Below are positions 34,848 to 48,500 of a stretch of 64,000 bases of DNA, one piece after another. Below the pieces are notes generated by a model that was given only the letters and a program-made list of their open reading frames with translations, was not told the origin of the DNA and did no database searches. Numbering within the stretch: position 1 is the stretch's first letter; every line of letters starts with the position of its first letter. The stretch is from Copromyces sp. CBS 386.78 (Eukaryota; Ascomycota; Sordariomycetes; Sordariales; Sordariaceae). The DNA is taken from the NCBI GenBank assembly GCA_030685235.1, contig MU839100.1:124001-188000 (forward strand). The letters run 5' to 3'. Made by a program: the position numbers and the translations under genes.

Positions 34848-37800
34848 GGTGAAGGGTCACCACCCTGGTGGTGACGAAATGTGACGCGCCTGGTAGGCAG
34901 GCTAGGGCGGGCTGGAATGGTGGGCCGAAGGCTGCGATTTGGGTCAGATGCTGCCGTTACATGCAATGCGCAAGGCCAGGGAAGGGGAAATTCCTGAACA
35001 GCAAGCTGTAGGTGAAAAATGTTGGTGGTGGTGCTGGTGGTGGTGGTGGTGTCCATGCCCAGTCGCAACCAAGGTAGGTACACACCGTACCGACAGCTGT
35101 CCGCCTTTTCGATTCTCTCCACTCACCTTGATGTCTGTTCAGCTCGGCGTACCGTGTATCATGACAGGATATGAAAGCAATATCCTGGCAGGAATGGTAT
35201 TGCAAAGGGAATATTCCTGTTCTCCCAGTATGGAGTGAAGAGCGAACAGGGGTAATGCAAACAAGTCTGGTGGATAATCGTGGACTGAGGTAGCTGTCGC
35301 GAAAAAATGGACGAGGTCGGGATTGGTGATGGGATGGAATTGGAAAAAATGCGTGGCTGGTGAGTTTTGGTGACGAGTGTTTGAAGAGCCAAAAGAGGCG
35401 GGCGATTGGACAGCACTAGCACTGGACCGTAGCGTACTTGTAACTCGATTTCGGGCAGGGCAGGTTGTCGGTAGTCTAGTCATTACAATAGGAGCCGAAG
35501 GATTTGTTGAAGAGCAGAAGGAAAGCCAAAAGTCAAAAGCCGCGCTGTCGGCCGGGTGGGTGTCCTTTTGAAGGTGGTACGTTGTTGACTCGTGTAGTCG
35601 TGTCGGACAGCCAGAGGACGACGAGCTGCGGGATGATGAGGCCCGGCTGATGGATTGACAGCAGGGTGAGGTGATGCTGAGATGAGGTGGTGTAGTGGGT
35701 TGTTCCAGGCCGGTCAGAGATCCCCCGCGTTGCTGCCCGGGCAGCATCAACCCTGGACAGAACCTGGAACCTTAACACACACACACTGCTGAGATGTGCT
35801 TCCCTCCCCCAGGCGCCCCTCCACCTCGGGGTACCTTCTACTACCGGGCAGCTATAGCACCTCCCCTCCAGCAGGAAAGATGTCGCTGCCCGACCGCTTG
35901 TAAAGACCGTCACGACAAAACCACATCCGCCCTTCCTTTTTCTTCACCGCCTCACCACCGGCCAACCTTTTGCCAAGCCGAGAAATTGGTCGGTCGTCAA
36001 TGCGCAATGGTTGAGGCGTCGTTAGGGAGTTGGCTCGGGCGCCAATGGCTTGAATTGGTGTCGATTCGTTCAGCCGGGTGAAAGCCTCGCGGTCGGTTTG
36101 TTTATGTCCGAGTCGGGAAACGATGAAGCTGTGGTTGAGCGAGGCTGCCATCATTTCCCCGGACGAACAACTTTATGAATGGCCAGGTTCTAACCACTAC
36201 AGTAGGCACCAGGCATAGGCAGGCAGGTGCAAAGCACAGACTCTGCGCAATGATGTTTGAGACAAACGTCACGGTTCCTTCCTGTTGGACTTTAATCGAT
36301 CCCATTTTATTCTTTGCTAGTGCCACAAGAAAAGTTTGATCGTCAATCTTTCTTTTCTTTTCCACATCAACAGACAGCATTATGCGCCCACTAAACAATC
36401 GGCTATCCCATATGCCCGAGCCAAATCGAAGCCGGCGGCGCCTGACAATACAAAGACAAAGCCGGCATGGCTTACTCGGACTGCAATATATCTGCATGTC
36501 AGTCTGGTTGACGTTGCTCAAAACTGCTGAAAAGTTCTTGATCTCTGCAAGGCAGCATGGTCGGGCAACCGGAACAAGACTCGCAGCTTCCCCGTCACAG
36601 CATGGCGGTTGTGACACGGGGACGGGTAGGTCGGTCGATACGAAGTGGCCCATTGAGACAGTCTGAAGATGCGGCGTGCTAGTGTCGTCGTACAAAGAAC
36701 GCGCCCCAGGCACTGTTCATTACATTGACCATTAACAGACACTACCAATATATGGGAAGAGAAGCTCTAGCCAAGACAACCCTCTCTCAAAAGGTCCTCT
36801 GATCAGAATGTCAGCGGTTCGGTCGGAGGCGAATACCAAACAGTCACGTTGGCTCGGATTGAGGCAGCTGGAAGTTGGAATGGAAGAAATCGATGCGTTG
36901 GCAGTACATGAAACTCATGCACCAGTGTAGCATTCTCCAATCGCCGACGTGTCTCAGGAACACCCCAAGATCCCAAGAGGATGGTTCAGGGCAGGCTGCC
37001 CACAACCCGCTTTAGCCCCAACCCTGGTCCCATTCTCAACGTCCAAGGTTGTCAAACCAAGGCCCTACTTCTCACCACGGCCAATATCCTTTCTCCTGAG
37101 CACCTCATCCTCGTACCGCATGGCCTCCAGGCCTGTCTGATGTCGATGTCACCCACTGGGTTCCCTCTCACGACTCGATTCCCAAGTTCGGAAGGCAAGA
37201 TCGAACATTCTCACTGTGGAGCTACCGAGTTCTCATGACAGTGTGCTGCCGCGGCTTCAATGTTTCCCGAGGCCATAGCCCCAAGGACTTTACCGGCCTG
37301 GATACACTGTCGAATCGGGGATCCATATAAAGATGCTTGTGGGTCCTCTTCTAGAAACGAACATGAGAAGATCATCCAAATATGGAAAGCCCAGAGGCTC
37401 AAACGTCAATAAGACAGCTCCTATACCTACCTCATTACGCATGAGATCCGGATTGCCAGCGGTCTTCATGACGCAGACGAACCCAGGCAGTACTACTCTT
37501 ATCGGATTCGTTGAGGAAGTGGAGGAGACATGGAAGTCTTGAAACATCTCTCTCGCAGTGTCTGATGCCGTTGTCCAAACCTCTTATCACCGAAACACAG
37601 GGTCCGAAAGGAACTTGAAAACTTTGCCAGTACAAGTGTGCCCTCCTGGTGAAGGAGCTGGTTGATTCTTTTGACGATGAGGTTTCGGAACACCGTCAAT
37701 AAGCTCGTGGGACACAGTGGACTAAATTGTGCTAGACATCATGTGTCACAAGAAACCACTCCAGCCCTCAACTGTCTTGAAGAGCTTCTACTAGATCCCT

Positions 37801-38316
37801 AGCCGCCTCCTAGCTGGAGTCCCCCAGTCTGTATTCCTTTATCCTTGGTGCCATATTAGCAGCCGAGGTGTAAAGGCATGCGTAGTGTTTTCACAGGTGA
37901 TTATGGCTATGCTGAAGCCAGCATCGGTTGCCTCGAAATTTTCGAACGCGTGCTTGATGACAATGGTATTCTTCGGCTTTTGGTATCCTAAACTGCAGTT
38001 GACTGCTATAACCAAAATATGCTGGTCTAAAAGCAAACCGAACTCCAAGACAATGCTTCGACCGCATCCAGGCCCTATATCGTGCTCCTAAAACATGACG
38101 AGCTGGCCATGAAGGAGAATGACCGAAGAGGTTGAAAAGAAAAAAAAAGCATCCACCAAAGGCCTTCCCAAAATCCAAACAAACATAACCACCAAACTGT
38201 CCCATAATATTCATTAAAACCAAAAAAAAACATCATGACCATATCCTCATACAAAATTTCTCATCATTACCATCATTAAACATCATCATAACAGACCCAC
38301 CCGTCGCAATAATCCT
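34848..38316. other. Intergenic plus probable 5' exon and leader of the coiled-coil gene
   Basis: 3.5 kb. The first ~400 bp probably contain the missing 5' exon of the coiled-coil gene; GGTGGT repeats at about 35,022-35,050 are CCA/CAC-rich on the coding strand. An (AC)n run lies at about 35,776-35,788. The rest (35,800-38,316) shows no convincing gene. 38,220-38,316 would be the 3' flank of the DUF3433 gene. Confidence 0.4.
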
Positions 38317-41300
38317 TTATCTTAAAAAGGGTTGATCCAACCCCCCAAGCTTGATCTGGCTCTTCCTCACCGTAAACCTCCTCGCCCTCCTCACGCCCAA
38401 CGTCTCCTCCCCCGTCCCCGCCGCGCCGGTACTGCCGCCGTACCCCAACCCAAACGTCCACCTCGGCCTCGTCTCCGGCGCGCCCCTGCCCACCCCGAGC
38501 TTCTCCTTCAGCTCCTCCCTGCTCCGACAGTGCTTGAACGCCAAGTCACCCAGCAAGTCCTCGTTCGCCAAGTACGAAATGATCTCGGCCAAACAGGTGA
38601 CGCCATGCGGGAACCGAAACGGTTTCCGCGCGGGGAACAAGCACAGCAGAGCCAGGAAATAGAGCACGCACAGGGCCAGGACGATGGCGAAGGCCGGGAA
38701 GTTGGGGAACATGAGGACTTTTTCCTCGTCGGTGGGGACCTTGTTGTGGCCGCCGTCTACCAGCGAGCCGGCAGGCTGCGTGAGCGCCATGAACAAACCG
38801 CCGCCCAGGACGGGGAGCAGGATGAATAAGGTGGAGCACGCCGAGGTGAATGCCACGCGCCAGTGTCCGTTCTTCAACGCGTGGAAGGTGGCTGTTAAGG
38901 GCCCGCAGGCTGCGTAGTCGGCTAGTAGGGAGGCGTCGGCTGAGGCGCCGCCTTTGCGGTTGGAAGAGGACATGGCGGCCCAGGGCTGGAGGATGCGGAG
39001 GTGCATGTCGATGGTCTGGAAGAGGAGGTACAAGATGAGGCCGATGAGGGAGGGGATGAAGGAGTAGAGGAAGTTGGCCGCTGAGAAGGCACCCTGCACT
39101 GGAGCGGCGGGGAGGCCGGGGAGAAAACCGTTGGTGATGCGGGTGGCGGGGAGGAAGGAGACCACGAAGAGCGCCATGAGAAGAACGAAGGCGGCGGTTA
39201 CGAGAAGCAGGAGAGCCGAGGTGCGCAGACACCAGGGGAGGTAGCGGTAGCGGCCTTGGGGTGAGAGGGTGCCGTCCGAGGCGGCTTCCATGTCATAGTC
39301 CCTCCCGGTCCCGGTTCCGGTTCCGGTGCCGGTGCCGGTGCCCGTTCCCGTCCCACTGCCGCTGGTGCTGCCGGCGACGGGGTTGATGTTGATGGAGGTC
39401 ATCAGTCCTTGCTTTTCCTGGAACTTGGCCATTCCCTTGCCGGTCAGCTGGTCGGGAAGCGGCACAGCAATGAGGCCTTGGTCCATCGGGCTGCCTAGTG
39501 TATACCACACGCCCGACCGGCCGTCCTTGAATGTCCAGTACCCAAGCCGGACGTTGGCCTGGTGGCGCAGCGCAAAGCGGATGCGCTCGCGGTTGCTCGC
39601 TAGCTGGGTGCCTCTGTACTCGTCCGCAACGTTGGTCTCGGAGACGATGGCAGTTATATCAGCCAGGGATCGCGGGTCCCACGCCAGTCCTGTGGATCGC
39701 AATGTCGCAAAGTACCTCCAGAGAATAGCTGTCGAGATGAACATAACCAAGTACAGCGCCGCAGCGGTCCACGCAACCCCCTGGACAGTGGCCCACATCC
39801 AGACACCATCTACCCAGACGACCGTAAACAAGCAGCTCAACAGCGGGAGAGTCATCCCGAACACCCACGTCACCAGAATCGGAACCCAGACCTTCCACGA
39901 CCCGATAAGCTGCGGCGGCCAGAGGAACGAGCGGGGGTACATATCCTCGAACAGCGCGCCGTCTCGCTCCCTGATATTCGGCGAAGCCAGGTGCGCAAAG
40001 GGAAGAATTCGGAACACGGTGATGATGATGAACTGTGCCCATAGCAATAATAGCCCGCCCAAAAACTGCGGCAGGATCCGAAACAGAAAGTACGAAGAGC
40101 CGTAGATGCTCACGTACCGCGTCAGTCCGTTTTGCATCTGCGACCACACGGCCGAGAACATCAGCGCGGCCGCCATGCAGAGGCACATCAGCATGAAAGC
40201 TACCAGCGAGCGTGCTGTTAGCGGCATCGGGAGGAAGTCGAGCGTTGGGAGGCCGTTGGCGCGGGGCTCGCCTATCTTGGCTATGAGGGCGTCTCTGTCC
40301 AGCGGCCTCCATTCGTGCGGTTGCGCTGGTCGCGGGCCGTTTTTCAGTAATGTCGATGCGAGCGAGTCCGCTGAGGCGGCGGGGTTGTTAGGGCGGAAGG
40401 GGGTTTGGAGGAGACGTCTGTCCTCTTCGAATTGATGTTTTAGTCCGGGATCTAATTTCGATGAAGGTCCAGTCGGTCCAGGCTGTTGTTGTTGTTCTTG
40501 CTGTTGGTGCTGTTCGGGTACGTAACCAGCAGGAAGAGTCCCTATCCCTGGACCAGGAACAATATCATATCGCCCTCCTCCTCCTCCAGGTCCCCATTCA
40601 CTACCTGATGACCCATCCCCCGAGTAACCTGACTCTCTGTCCCCACGAGTGAGAGCTTCGATGGCGTACTGGACATAGGGCGTGTCGTCGACACCTGGGG
40701 TGACCACCCCGGCTTCCCGGGCGAGGTCGTCTTTGAAATCTTGGACCGGACCTGCTGCTGCTACTGCTATCCCGCCATCTACAGGTAAGCCCCCCGGCAG
40801 TGGCTGGTATGGATTTCGTTGCATTGGTTGTTGTTGTTGAAGTCGAAAGGTTGTGGGCGGCAGAGGTGGTAAGTCTGGTATGACGCGCGGAGGTCCTTGG
40901 ATGACAATGGGGCCGGCATGAGCTTGGTGGTCTTGGCTTATTCCGGGAGTGGTTGGGGCTCCGGTCCCGTGGCCGCGGCGGTGGTGGTCGGCGGCTCCGC
41001 TATTTTCTTGTTGTTCGCTTGTGTGCTTGTTGTCGGTAGAGCCCCGGGCGAACTCGTTAACGGACGGAGGGGTAATCGGTGGTGGTGGTGGGTGTGAAAC
41101 TGACGGCGTCGGTTGAGCAGCAGCCGAAGAAGCAGGTCTGGACGTGAACGACAAGTCCGAGTTAAGAGCACTACTACCGACGCGGCGTTCTTCCGGGTGG
41201 CCAAACGTGCCTCCGGATCGGTTCGACGGCGGCCTGGGATCGGCGGTGAGATACTGCTGCGGATGTGGTGGGCCTGGAGCTACTAGTGGTGGGCAGTGCC

Positions 41301-41464
41301 GGTTGTTAGTGCATCCAGCTCGCCAAAAGAGAAAAAAAAAGTTTGGACAGCTACTGCTTGCTCCTTGGATCGGTCCATCAACAAGGTTGGCAATATATGA
41401 CGTAGGCCTACATACGTGTATCAGGCTCCTCGGCATAATAGACATCTGGATTGTCGAAATTCAT
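38317..41464 (-). CDS. DUF3433 multispanning membrane protein
   Basis: Fungal-specific membrane protein of unknown function. Two exons: 41464-41416 (ATG in MNFDNPDVYYAEEPDT) and 41282-38317. A 133-bp intron (donor GTATGT, branch CACTAAC, acceptor CACTAG) joins them in phase for 1,004 residues. The in-frame ATG at 41445 would need translation through the intron and is rejected. The first ~370 residues are disordered, Pro/Gln/Gly-rich. Then come two membrane modules, each with several hydrophobic segments (from about SLVAFMLMCLCMAAALMF and RTSALLLLVTAAFVLLMALF), which fits the two DUF3433 repeats. They are separated by a linker with a Gly-Thr dipeptide run near residue 667. The C-terminus is basic. 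It is the last intact gene before the AT-rich block. Confidence 0.88.
39304..39352 (-). repeat. Coding hexanucleotide repeat (Gly-Thr)n
   Basis: About eight copies of a GGNACN hexamer encode consecutive Gly-Thr pairs in the linker of the DUF3433 protein. It is expected to be length-variable between strains. Confidence 0.7.
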
Positions 41465-42040
41465 GCTTGGAACCTAGGAACAGGGACAGGAACAACCGGA
41501 ACCGGAACCAGAACGGGCGATGCACGGATTGGAGATTATGGAGTAGCGAATAGTTCAAATGCACTGGACCTGTGGGAGGTAACCTGTACGTCAGGAACAA
41601 GGAAGATGTGCGCCCAAGACTCGCAAGCGTCGTTTCGTTTCGGGCCCTATTTGAGGCGATGATGAGGATTCGGCCAACTAAGAAGCTGAAGCTGGCGATG
41701 ATGCAGGCTGGACCTGAACACTATCGCTAATTGGGGGTTTCTCAGCCAATTGGCCAGCTCAGCGTCTTGACGTCGTCCAAAGAGCAAAGATACGTTCATG
41801 TTGAAAGGGAGCAATTATCAGAGGGAGCTAATGCGTTTGTACCTTTTGGCCATCTCTCGCCCTGCTCGCCCTGTGACAATTCTGTGGAGGTTGGGAGAGA
41901 CGCTGCCCGAATGGCTTCGTATTGGTGGTTGGGCGAACCGCGACCAGCCTTGCCAGCCACCCGCTTTCCCTCTACGTGGACATTGGTGGTTTGCGCGCGT
42001 TTGTTGGAACCTTTGGTGTCTCTGGATATCACACGCCATG
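41465..42040. other. Upstream flank of the DUF3433 gene
   Basis: 576 bp of normal composition. It includes GGAACAGGNAC-type short repeats at about 41,480-41,515. No gene was recognised. It is the last euchromatic DNA before the inverted-repeat element. Confidence 0.5.
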
Positions 42041-42042
42041 TA

Positions 42043-42491
42043 CTTGGGGGTTGTGGTGCAGCTTGGGACTTTTCTCAACCCCCTCTCATAAAAGAGGGGG
42101 AAAAAAAATTATGGGACAAACTTTTATTATGGGACAAACAGAAAGACCAGCGAACCGCTTAGAAAACTGTTAGTAGGGGAGATGCAACAACGAGAACAAC
42201 ATCCAACATTTTTCTAAAAATCCAAGAAAATTTGAGAAGTAAAAAGAAGCTTCGAAAGGCCTTTTCTCAAAGTTGCATTAATTTCTATTACTACATTAGC
42301 GAGAAAAGTAGGAATGAAGATATTGTTCATATATATTTCGGGTATATTGGTTTGCGGCGGTTGGGCGAGTTTTCTAAGCGGTTCGCTAGTCTTTCTGTTT
42401 GCCCCATAATAAAAATTTGTCCTATATAAAAATTTCCCCCTCTTTAATGAAGAGGGGGTGAGAAAAGTCCCACTTTCCCTAAACCCCCAAG
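42043..42491. mobile_element. MITE-like element, ~125-bp terminal inverted repeats, TA target duplication
   Basis: The left end CTTGGGGGTT (42043) and right end AACCCCCAAG (to 42491) are inverted copies, each flanked by TA (42041-42042; 42492-42493), as for Tc1/mariner-type insertions. The inverted repeats extend inward to about 42168 and 42369, ending in AACCGCTTAGAAAACT and its complement. They differ by scattered substitutions and small indels. Each arm contains a smaller palindrome (CCCCCTCT...AGAGGGGG) and two copies of a TTATGGGACAAAC-like motif. The 200-bp centre has no coding potential, so it is non-autonomous. It is not RIP-mutated. Confidence 0.85.
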
Positions 42492-42493
42492 TA

Positions 42494-42660
42494 ACGCGGA
42501 GAATCCGACCTAGTAATTTCTTCGAGATATTGGAAGGTTCTAGACCTGTGTGTATAATGGGCCGAGTCTAGTCTCTTATAACAACGACGCTCTCCAAATT
42601 GTCAGCCCCTATTTTTTCCCTTACGGATCCGCCCCGCTTTTCGGCCGCTACAACAGAATA
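42494..42660. other. Transition sequence between euchromatin and RIP-mutated block
   Basis: 167 bp of normal composition with CpA and TpG still present, directly after the MITE. From about 42,660 these dinucleotides vanish. Contains CCGAGTCTAGTCTC and a GC-rich patch (GGATCCGCCCCGCTTTTCGGCCGC). No gene was seen. Confidence 0.6.
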
Positions 42661-43517
42661 TATAGTACGTAGCTTAAAACCTATAGGTCTAAATAATATA
42701 ATATTAATTTACGTTTATATTAAAATTAAACGAAAATAATAAATTTACGTAAAAATATTCAATTTCTATTTAACTTCAGATAAATACTCTAACTTTATAC
42801 AATTATAATAATTTCTAATGCAATAGAATAAAATATTTAAAGATTATATATATTATAAATTTATATTCCTATACTTTTTTTTTATATTTCCGCTATATAA
42901 TAAGAATTTTTAGCCCCGTAAATATAGTATTTAATTTACGTAAAATAATTTTAATTAAAATTATATATTTTATTTTAATAACCTATCGTCGTATTAATAC
43001 GAAATTTAATATAAATAATAAATAATTAAAAATATAATACTAACGAATTTATAATATTTATCTATCGTATTACCGACTTTTATAAGCTAAATACGTCCGA
43101 ACCTTCTAATATTACCCTTCGAAATTAAATTAATAAAATATTATATTGTACAACTTCTACCGATAACGAATAAATTCAATATAATTTTATTAATACGGTC
43201 GCTATATATATATTAAATTAAAGTTTACTATTAGACTAAAAATAATATTGCCTAAAGTTTAATTAAATTAAATATATTTACTATATTATTTATAAACGAA
43301 GTAATATAATTTTTATTATCCGAATTAACTATAGTAAAAATATTATTTTCTAAACTATATTTATTATTCTATCTAATAAAATTACTATCTAAATTATACT
43401 ACTCAATTAGCTTAATAAAGAATAATATAATACTATTATAAAATACCCGAATACTCAGCCTATTTTAATTAACCAATCAACTATAAAAATATAAAAATCT
43501 ACTTAATTATTCTTCTC

Positions 43518-43569
43518 TTTAAAATTAATAAGGGGGGTTTATTGTTATTCCCCCCCTATTAGTTTTAAA
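43518..43569. repeat. Foldback hairpin with G6/C7 core
   Basis: TTTAAAATTAATAAGGGGGG is followed after about 12 bp by a complementary arm ending TATTAGTTTTAAA. The stem is about 20 bp with two mismatches. The loop contains TTGTT, so TpG survived here. Confidence 0.75.
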
Positions 43570-46095
43570 CGAATTCTAATTAATCGCTTAATAATATATT
43601 CGCTTCTAAATAAATCTAAAATTTAAAAATTATATATATATCCTCTTTGGTCTAAAATAAATTACTAATATAAAATTTATAAAACTTATATATAAAGCCT
43701 CGTTTAATTAATAGATTACTTTTATTACTATTAATAAATTATATACTATATTTTAATAGCGTAAATTCCAAAAGTAATTTATAAATATCTATATTATTAA
43801 AACCGCTATCTTATTTAATATTCCTTAATTCGGATATACGGCTATATTAATATACAATGTATAATATTATATATATAAATATAGCAGTTTTCGCCCTAAA
43901 AGTTGTAAATTAAGCAAATTTATTATTATTCGTACTTCTATCGACCGTGTTAATATTATTATAATATTATAACTAATCCTATAAAATAAATTCTATAATT
44001 ATCGGCGGCTCGAATTCGTCTTTAGCCTCCGAATGCCTAATGCCCCTAAACTAAATTTCTATTTTATCTTAAAAATAATTATTTATATTAATACTAAACT
44101 ATTTCTTTTTTCTGCCTAAATATACCTTCTATACTATTTTATATTATCCGGCTATAATCCTTTACACATAACAAAAATAATCCGTAAATATAATACTAAT
44201 ACCCGTCCTTAAAATTAAAAGGAGATATACGAAGATTTTAAACGGCCGGATTCTATATATCGGGTTATATTTACTACTATTTTACTTAATATAAATATAA
44301 ATATTCCGAATATACAACGCATAATTTAATATAATATAATTAAATTTAATAACGTTGTAAATTTAATTTAGCACTTCGGACGTACCGTCCGTACGAATTT
44401 TACTACGTATAATATAAAATATTATTTCGTACTATATTATTAATAAAATTATTTAAATTAATTAAATAAATCCATTATAGTAAATACTAATATTTATACC
44501 GGTAATATTTCTGTAAACTATATTGACGATTTAAAGTTAGAAACCTCTAAAATCCCGGCCCCTCCTTCTATTAATATCCAAAATACTATATTAAATTTCG
44601 CTTTAATTAATAACCTAATTTAATTACTTTTATTACTTAATATAAATATATTAAACGAAAATACGTCGGATATAGAAAAAACGTTAGATAAAAATATATA
44701 AAATAAATCGTCGAATAATAATAAAATTATTTTCGGCCGTCCAATCCTTTAAAAATTAAATATTAACGATAGTAATCGCTAACTTCGTATATAAATTATA
44801 ATAGAATAATTATATCGAAAAAAGTATATTAATAAATATAAAGAAATATATAAATTCGTTAACGTAAACTACTTTAAACTATATACTATAAAACTACTAT
44901 AAGAGCTTAAGCTACTTCCTAAACCTAAAAGCCTATTTATTTATACGAAAAACTTTAATATTGAACATACCGGTATTCGTCCTATTATAATACTTCGAAA
45001 ATAATATTATAATAAATATTATCCCCTACTAAATCTCTTACCGCTTATATCCAAAAAATTTATAATTAATAATAATTAACGCTTATCGAAATTATTTAAG
45101 GCTAATTTTACCCTTAACGAATTAAATTACTTTATAATTACTACTACTAAAATATTCTATTCTAATATATTAAAATTATTCGATTTACTAAAAAAAGTAT
45201 TTATATTATTTTTTCTCTTAAATATATTTATAAAATAATTTAGAAAATAAGAATCGATACCTATTATAAAGGACCTTATTAAAATTATTCTAAAGTTCAA
45301 ATTATAAAAATAATTAGAAGGGTATAGGGATATACTAATTACCGAATACGCCCGTATTATACCTATTTCTTTAAAAATATTTACTATTAACGAGGAAAAA
45401 ATTATTCGTAATATAGCGAACGCGGAAAAAAGGAAATTAAAGAGCGTAGGTCGGGTATAATTTTCGAAAAATACTACGAATAACCTATCCAACGCTATAG
45501 GTCTTACCCCGTATATATATCCCGCTAATATATATATAAATATAATTATTTTTACGAAAAGGGCGAAAATTAGTATAATCCTAATGAAATGGAAGAAATA
45601 AATTACTTTACTACTAAAAGGCCCGAAAAGGAAAATTGTAAATATTTTAGCCTCTAATTACGAAAATAATTAAATTGCCGTTTAAAGTAAGGATAAAAAT
45701 ATTAAAGACGAAAGGGATATATAAATTAAAATAATAAAAATTAAATTATATTTAAATTAGAATAATTAAATCGGCCGTAGTTTATAATATAAAGTCTTTA
45801 AACGGCCCCGCTATAAATTTTTTAAATATTTATAACTTTTGTTTTAATTAAAGTCCTTTAATAGAAGTATAATACTATTTAATTATATTCCTAATTAATT
45901 TATCTATTATTCGAATTGTTATTTCTCTTAATAATCGTACGCATATTTTAATTACTTAATTACTTTCGGCTCTGTAACCTACTAACTGCGACCAAACTAC
46001 TAAGTCTTCTATATAATATATATATTACCTTCTAATTTAATTAAAATCATTTAAATATATTATAATATGCTAATATTATTAGACTATTCGTTAAA

Positions 46096-46158
46096 TACCT
46101 TCGCTCTTATTATAATTTATTTTATTTAACTACCTTCGCTCTCATTATAATTTATTTT
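46096..46158. repeat. Short tandem repeat, 28-bp copies, 35-bp period
   Basis: Two copies of TACCTTCGCTCTTATTATAA..., the second with one C for T (46096-46123 and 46131-46158). Confidence 0.7.
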
Positions 46159-48500
46159 GTAAAGTAAATAAATATAGTATACTAATATTTACTATTAATT
46201 ACTTCTAAATTATTATACGGCTATTAATAAAGACCTACCCTAAAAACCGCGCTAACTATATTATATAATAATACTAATTAATTTAAAAGGGCGCTAATTA
46301 TATTATATAATAACGCTAATTATATTTTAATCCAATTAATACAATTTTTAAATTCCCCTTCATTTATTTCTTACTTCGATTTCTCTTCCTCCCTCTCTCC
46401 TTCCTTCTTTCTACAATAATTAATATACTCTAATTAAAATGAAAATGGCCAAATTTCTCCTTATCCCTCTCTAATAACCTATATACTTAAATTAGAACGA
46501 AAGTAGCTATAATAATAAATCGTATAAACAAAACTATAATTAATATTAGAATTAGCAATTAAATTAAATTAATATTAGAGATTTATAATCTAGGAGTAAT
46601 AACGAAATATGTTATAATAGAATCGCCTAACCTTAATTTTTTATAAATATTACTATACCCGGAATTTAAATAATATAAAGACAATTTTTATAATCCTAAT
46701 TACCCTAAATACAAATCGATATTTTTTAAAAAAAAAAGCTACCCGCTATATACTAAATATTATAACCTAAATATAATATATAATAACCTTCCGGAAATCC
46801 GAAAGTAGAATAATAGTAATTACGAATTTATTAATTAACTAACCAAACCCTTTAAAAATTATACCAATTTAACCTTCGAAGTAGCTAAAGTTAATTAAGT
46901 ATAAGGTTAAAATTTAATAGTATATTAGAACGTCGAATTTAAATATCTTAAAAAAGACGCCACCTCCTTATTAAAATATACGAATATCCAAATACTCTAT
47001 TAGTATATAAATTATAATTATATATATTTTCCTTTTTATCGCCCCCTTCGTTCTAATTAAAATATAATAAATCCTACTCTAACTAAAGCGTAATTAATTA
47101 CTTAATTTAGTTCTATCTACTTTAATTAAAGCGAAACCCGCTTTCGAAATCCCCTTTCCCATTTTATATATATAAATTTATACCCCTATAGGTTTATCGA
47201 TATATTAACGCTAATTATTTTTAATAATTAATTAATTCGGCCTATTAAATTATATAAAGCGCCTATATAAGCCTAAAGGATAAAAAAGTATTATATTTAA
47301 TAATATATATATTTTATTTAAAAAGTATATTAATTTAATAACTAATTATTACTAATATATATATTTTATATATATAATTAAAGCTATTAAATTGGAAAAT
47401 CTTCCTTTATATACTATTGTTATAAAACGTAGCGACTTTACTTCCCCCGATACTAATAATCCTATAAAATTAAATAAAATTATAATCTGTAAAAATTTAT
47501 ATTTTATTATATTTATTATTTTCTATCGCTATTTTATGTAACCCCGCTATACTAACCCCCTTTATTTTATTAAATACGTCCCAACTAATAATTTAACTCT
47601 ATATAGGGGATATACTATAAATAATTAAATTTATATCTTCTAAATATTTTCCTACTTTATAACGTAGTAATATAGTAATATAATATTAGGGTTTATATAT
47701 GCCTAAACTTAAGAGGGAAAAATATTTAGCCCCTACGTATTTCCTATAAATAATAATATATCTTTAATTAAAAACGCAAATAAATTTCTATATTATAATA
47801 ATTATATATAAAAAATATTGGATATTACCTAAATCGTTTGTAAGGAGCGCTATAATTCGGTAGCTGTAAATATATATATTCTTATAAAGGAATAATTCAA
47901 GAAGTTTAACTGTATAAATTATATAATTAAAATTATATTTATTTGGAATACTTTCTTCGTTAGTATTAATATATATAATAATTTTACCGGTATAAAATTA
48001 AATCGTAAAAATAGTAAAAACTTTACCGATATTAGAATAAGTCTTAATACTAATCTAACGCCGCATTTAAATATATATATACTATTTAAATATTTTATAG
48101 ATTTAAAATCGTAATAATATTAAATTTAAATAATGTTATTATTTTAGGAAATTAAACGCTTCTTTTTATTCTATAATAGAATAGGTAAAATATTTACTAT
48201 AAATTTTATAATTATATTTACCGAAATAATCGACCGGTTAATGTAATATACTTAAATAAAATCGAATAAATCTTAAAAAATTATTCGGGAGAAGGTTCGA
48301 ACTAATATCGTAGCCGGGATAACTATTAAAGGGATCGTAAAATAAAAATATCTATTAACGAAAGTATATTCGGATTCTAATTTTATTATTAAAGGTTATT
48401 GCGCCTTTAGGCAAAATATTAATAAATTTAAAGAAGAAGAATCCCCTCCGGTATTCGTTTATAAAATTTTTAAAGAAAAATACAATTAAGTAAATTAAAA

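Noticed and set aside
36102..36713. 203-codon minus-strand frame
   Set aside because: Starts at GTG; composition like intergenic DNA; no domain or splice partner seen.
45157..45492. 111-codon minus-strand frame in the AT-rich block
   Set aside because: Composition is Ile/Asn/Phe/Tyr-rich as expected by chance in RIPed DNA; no motif.
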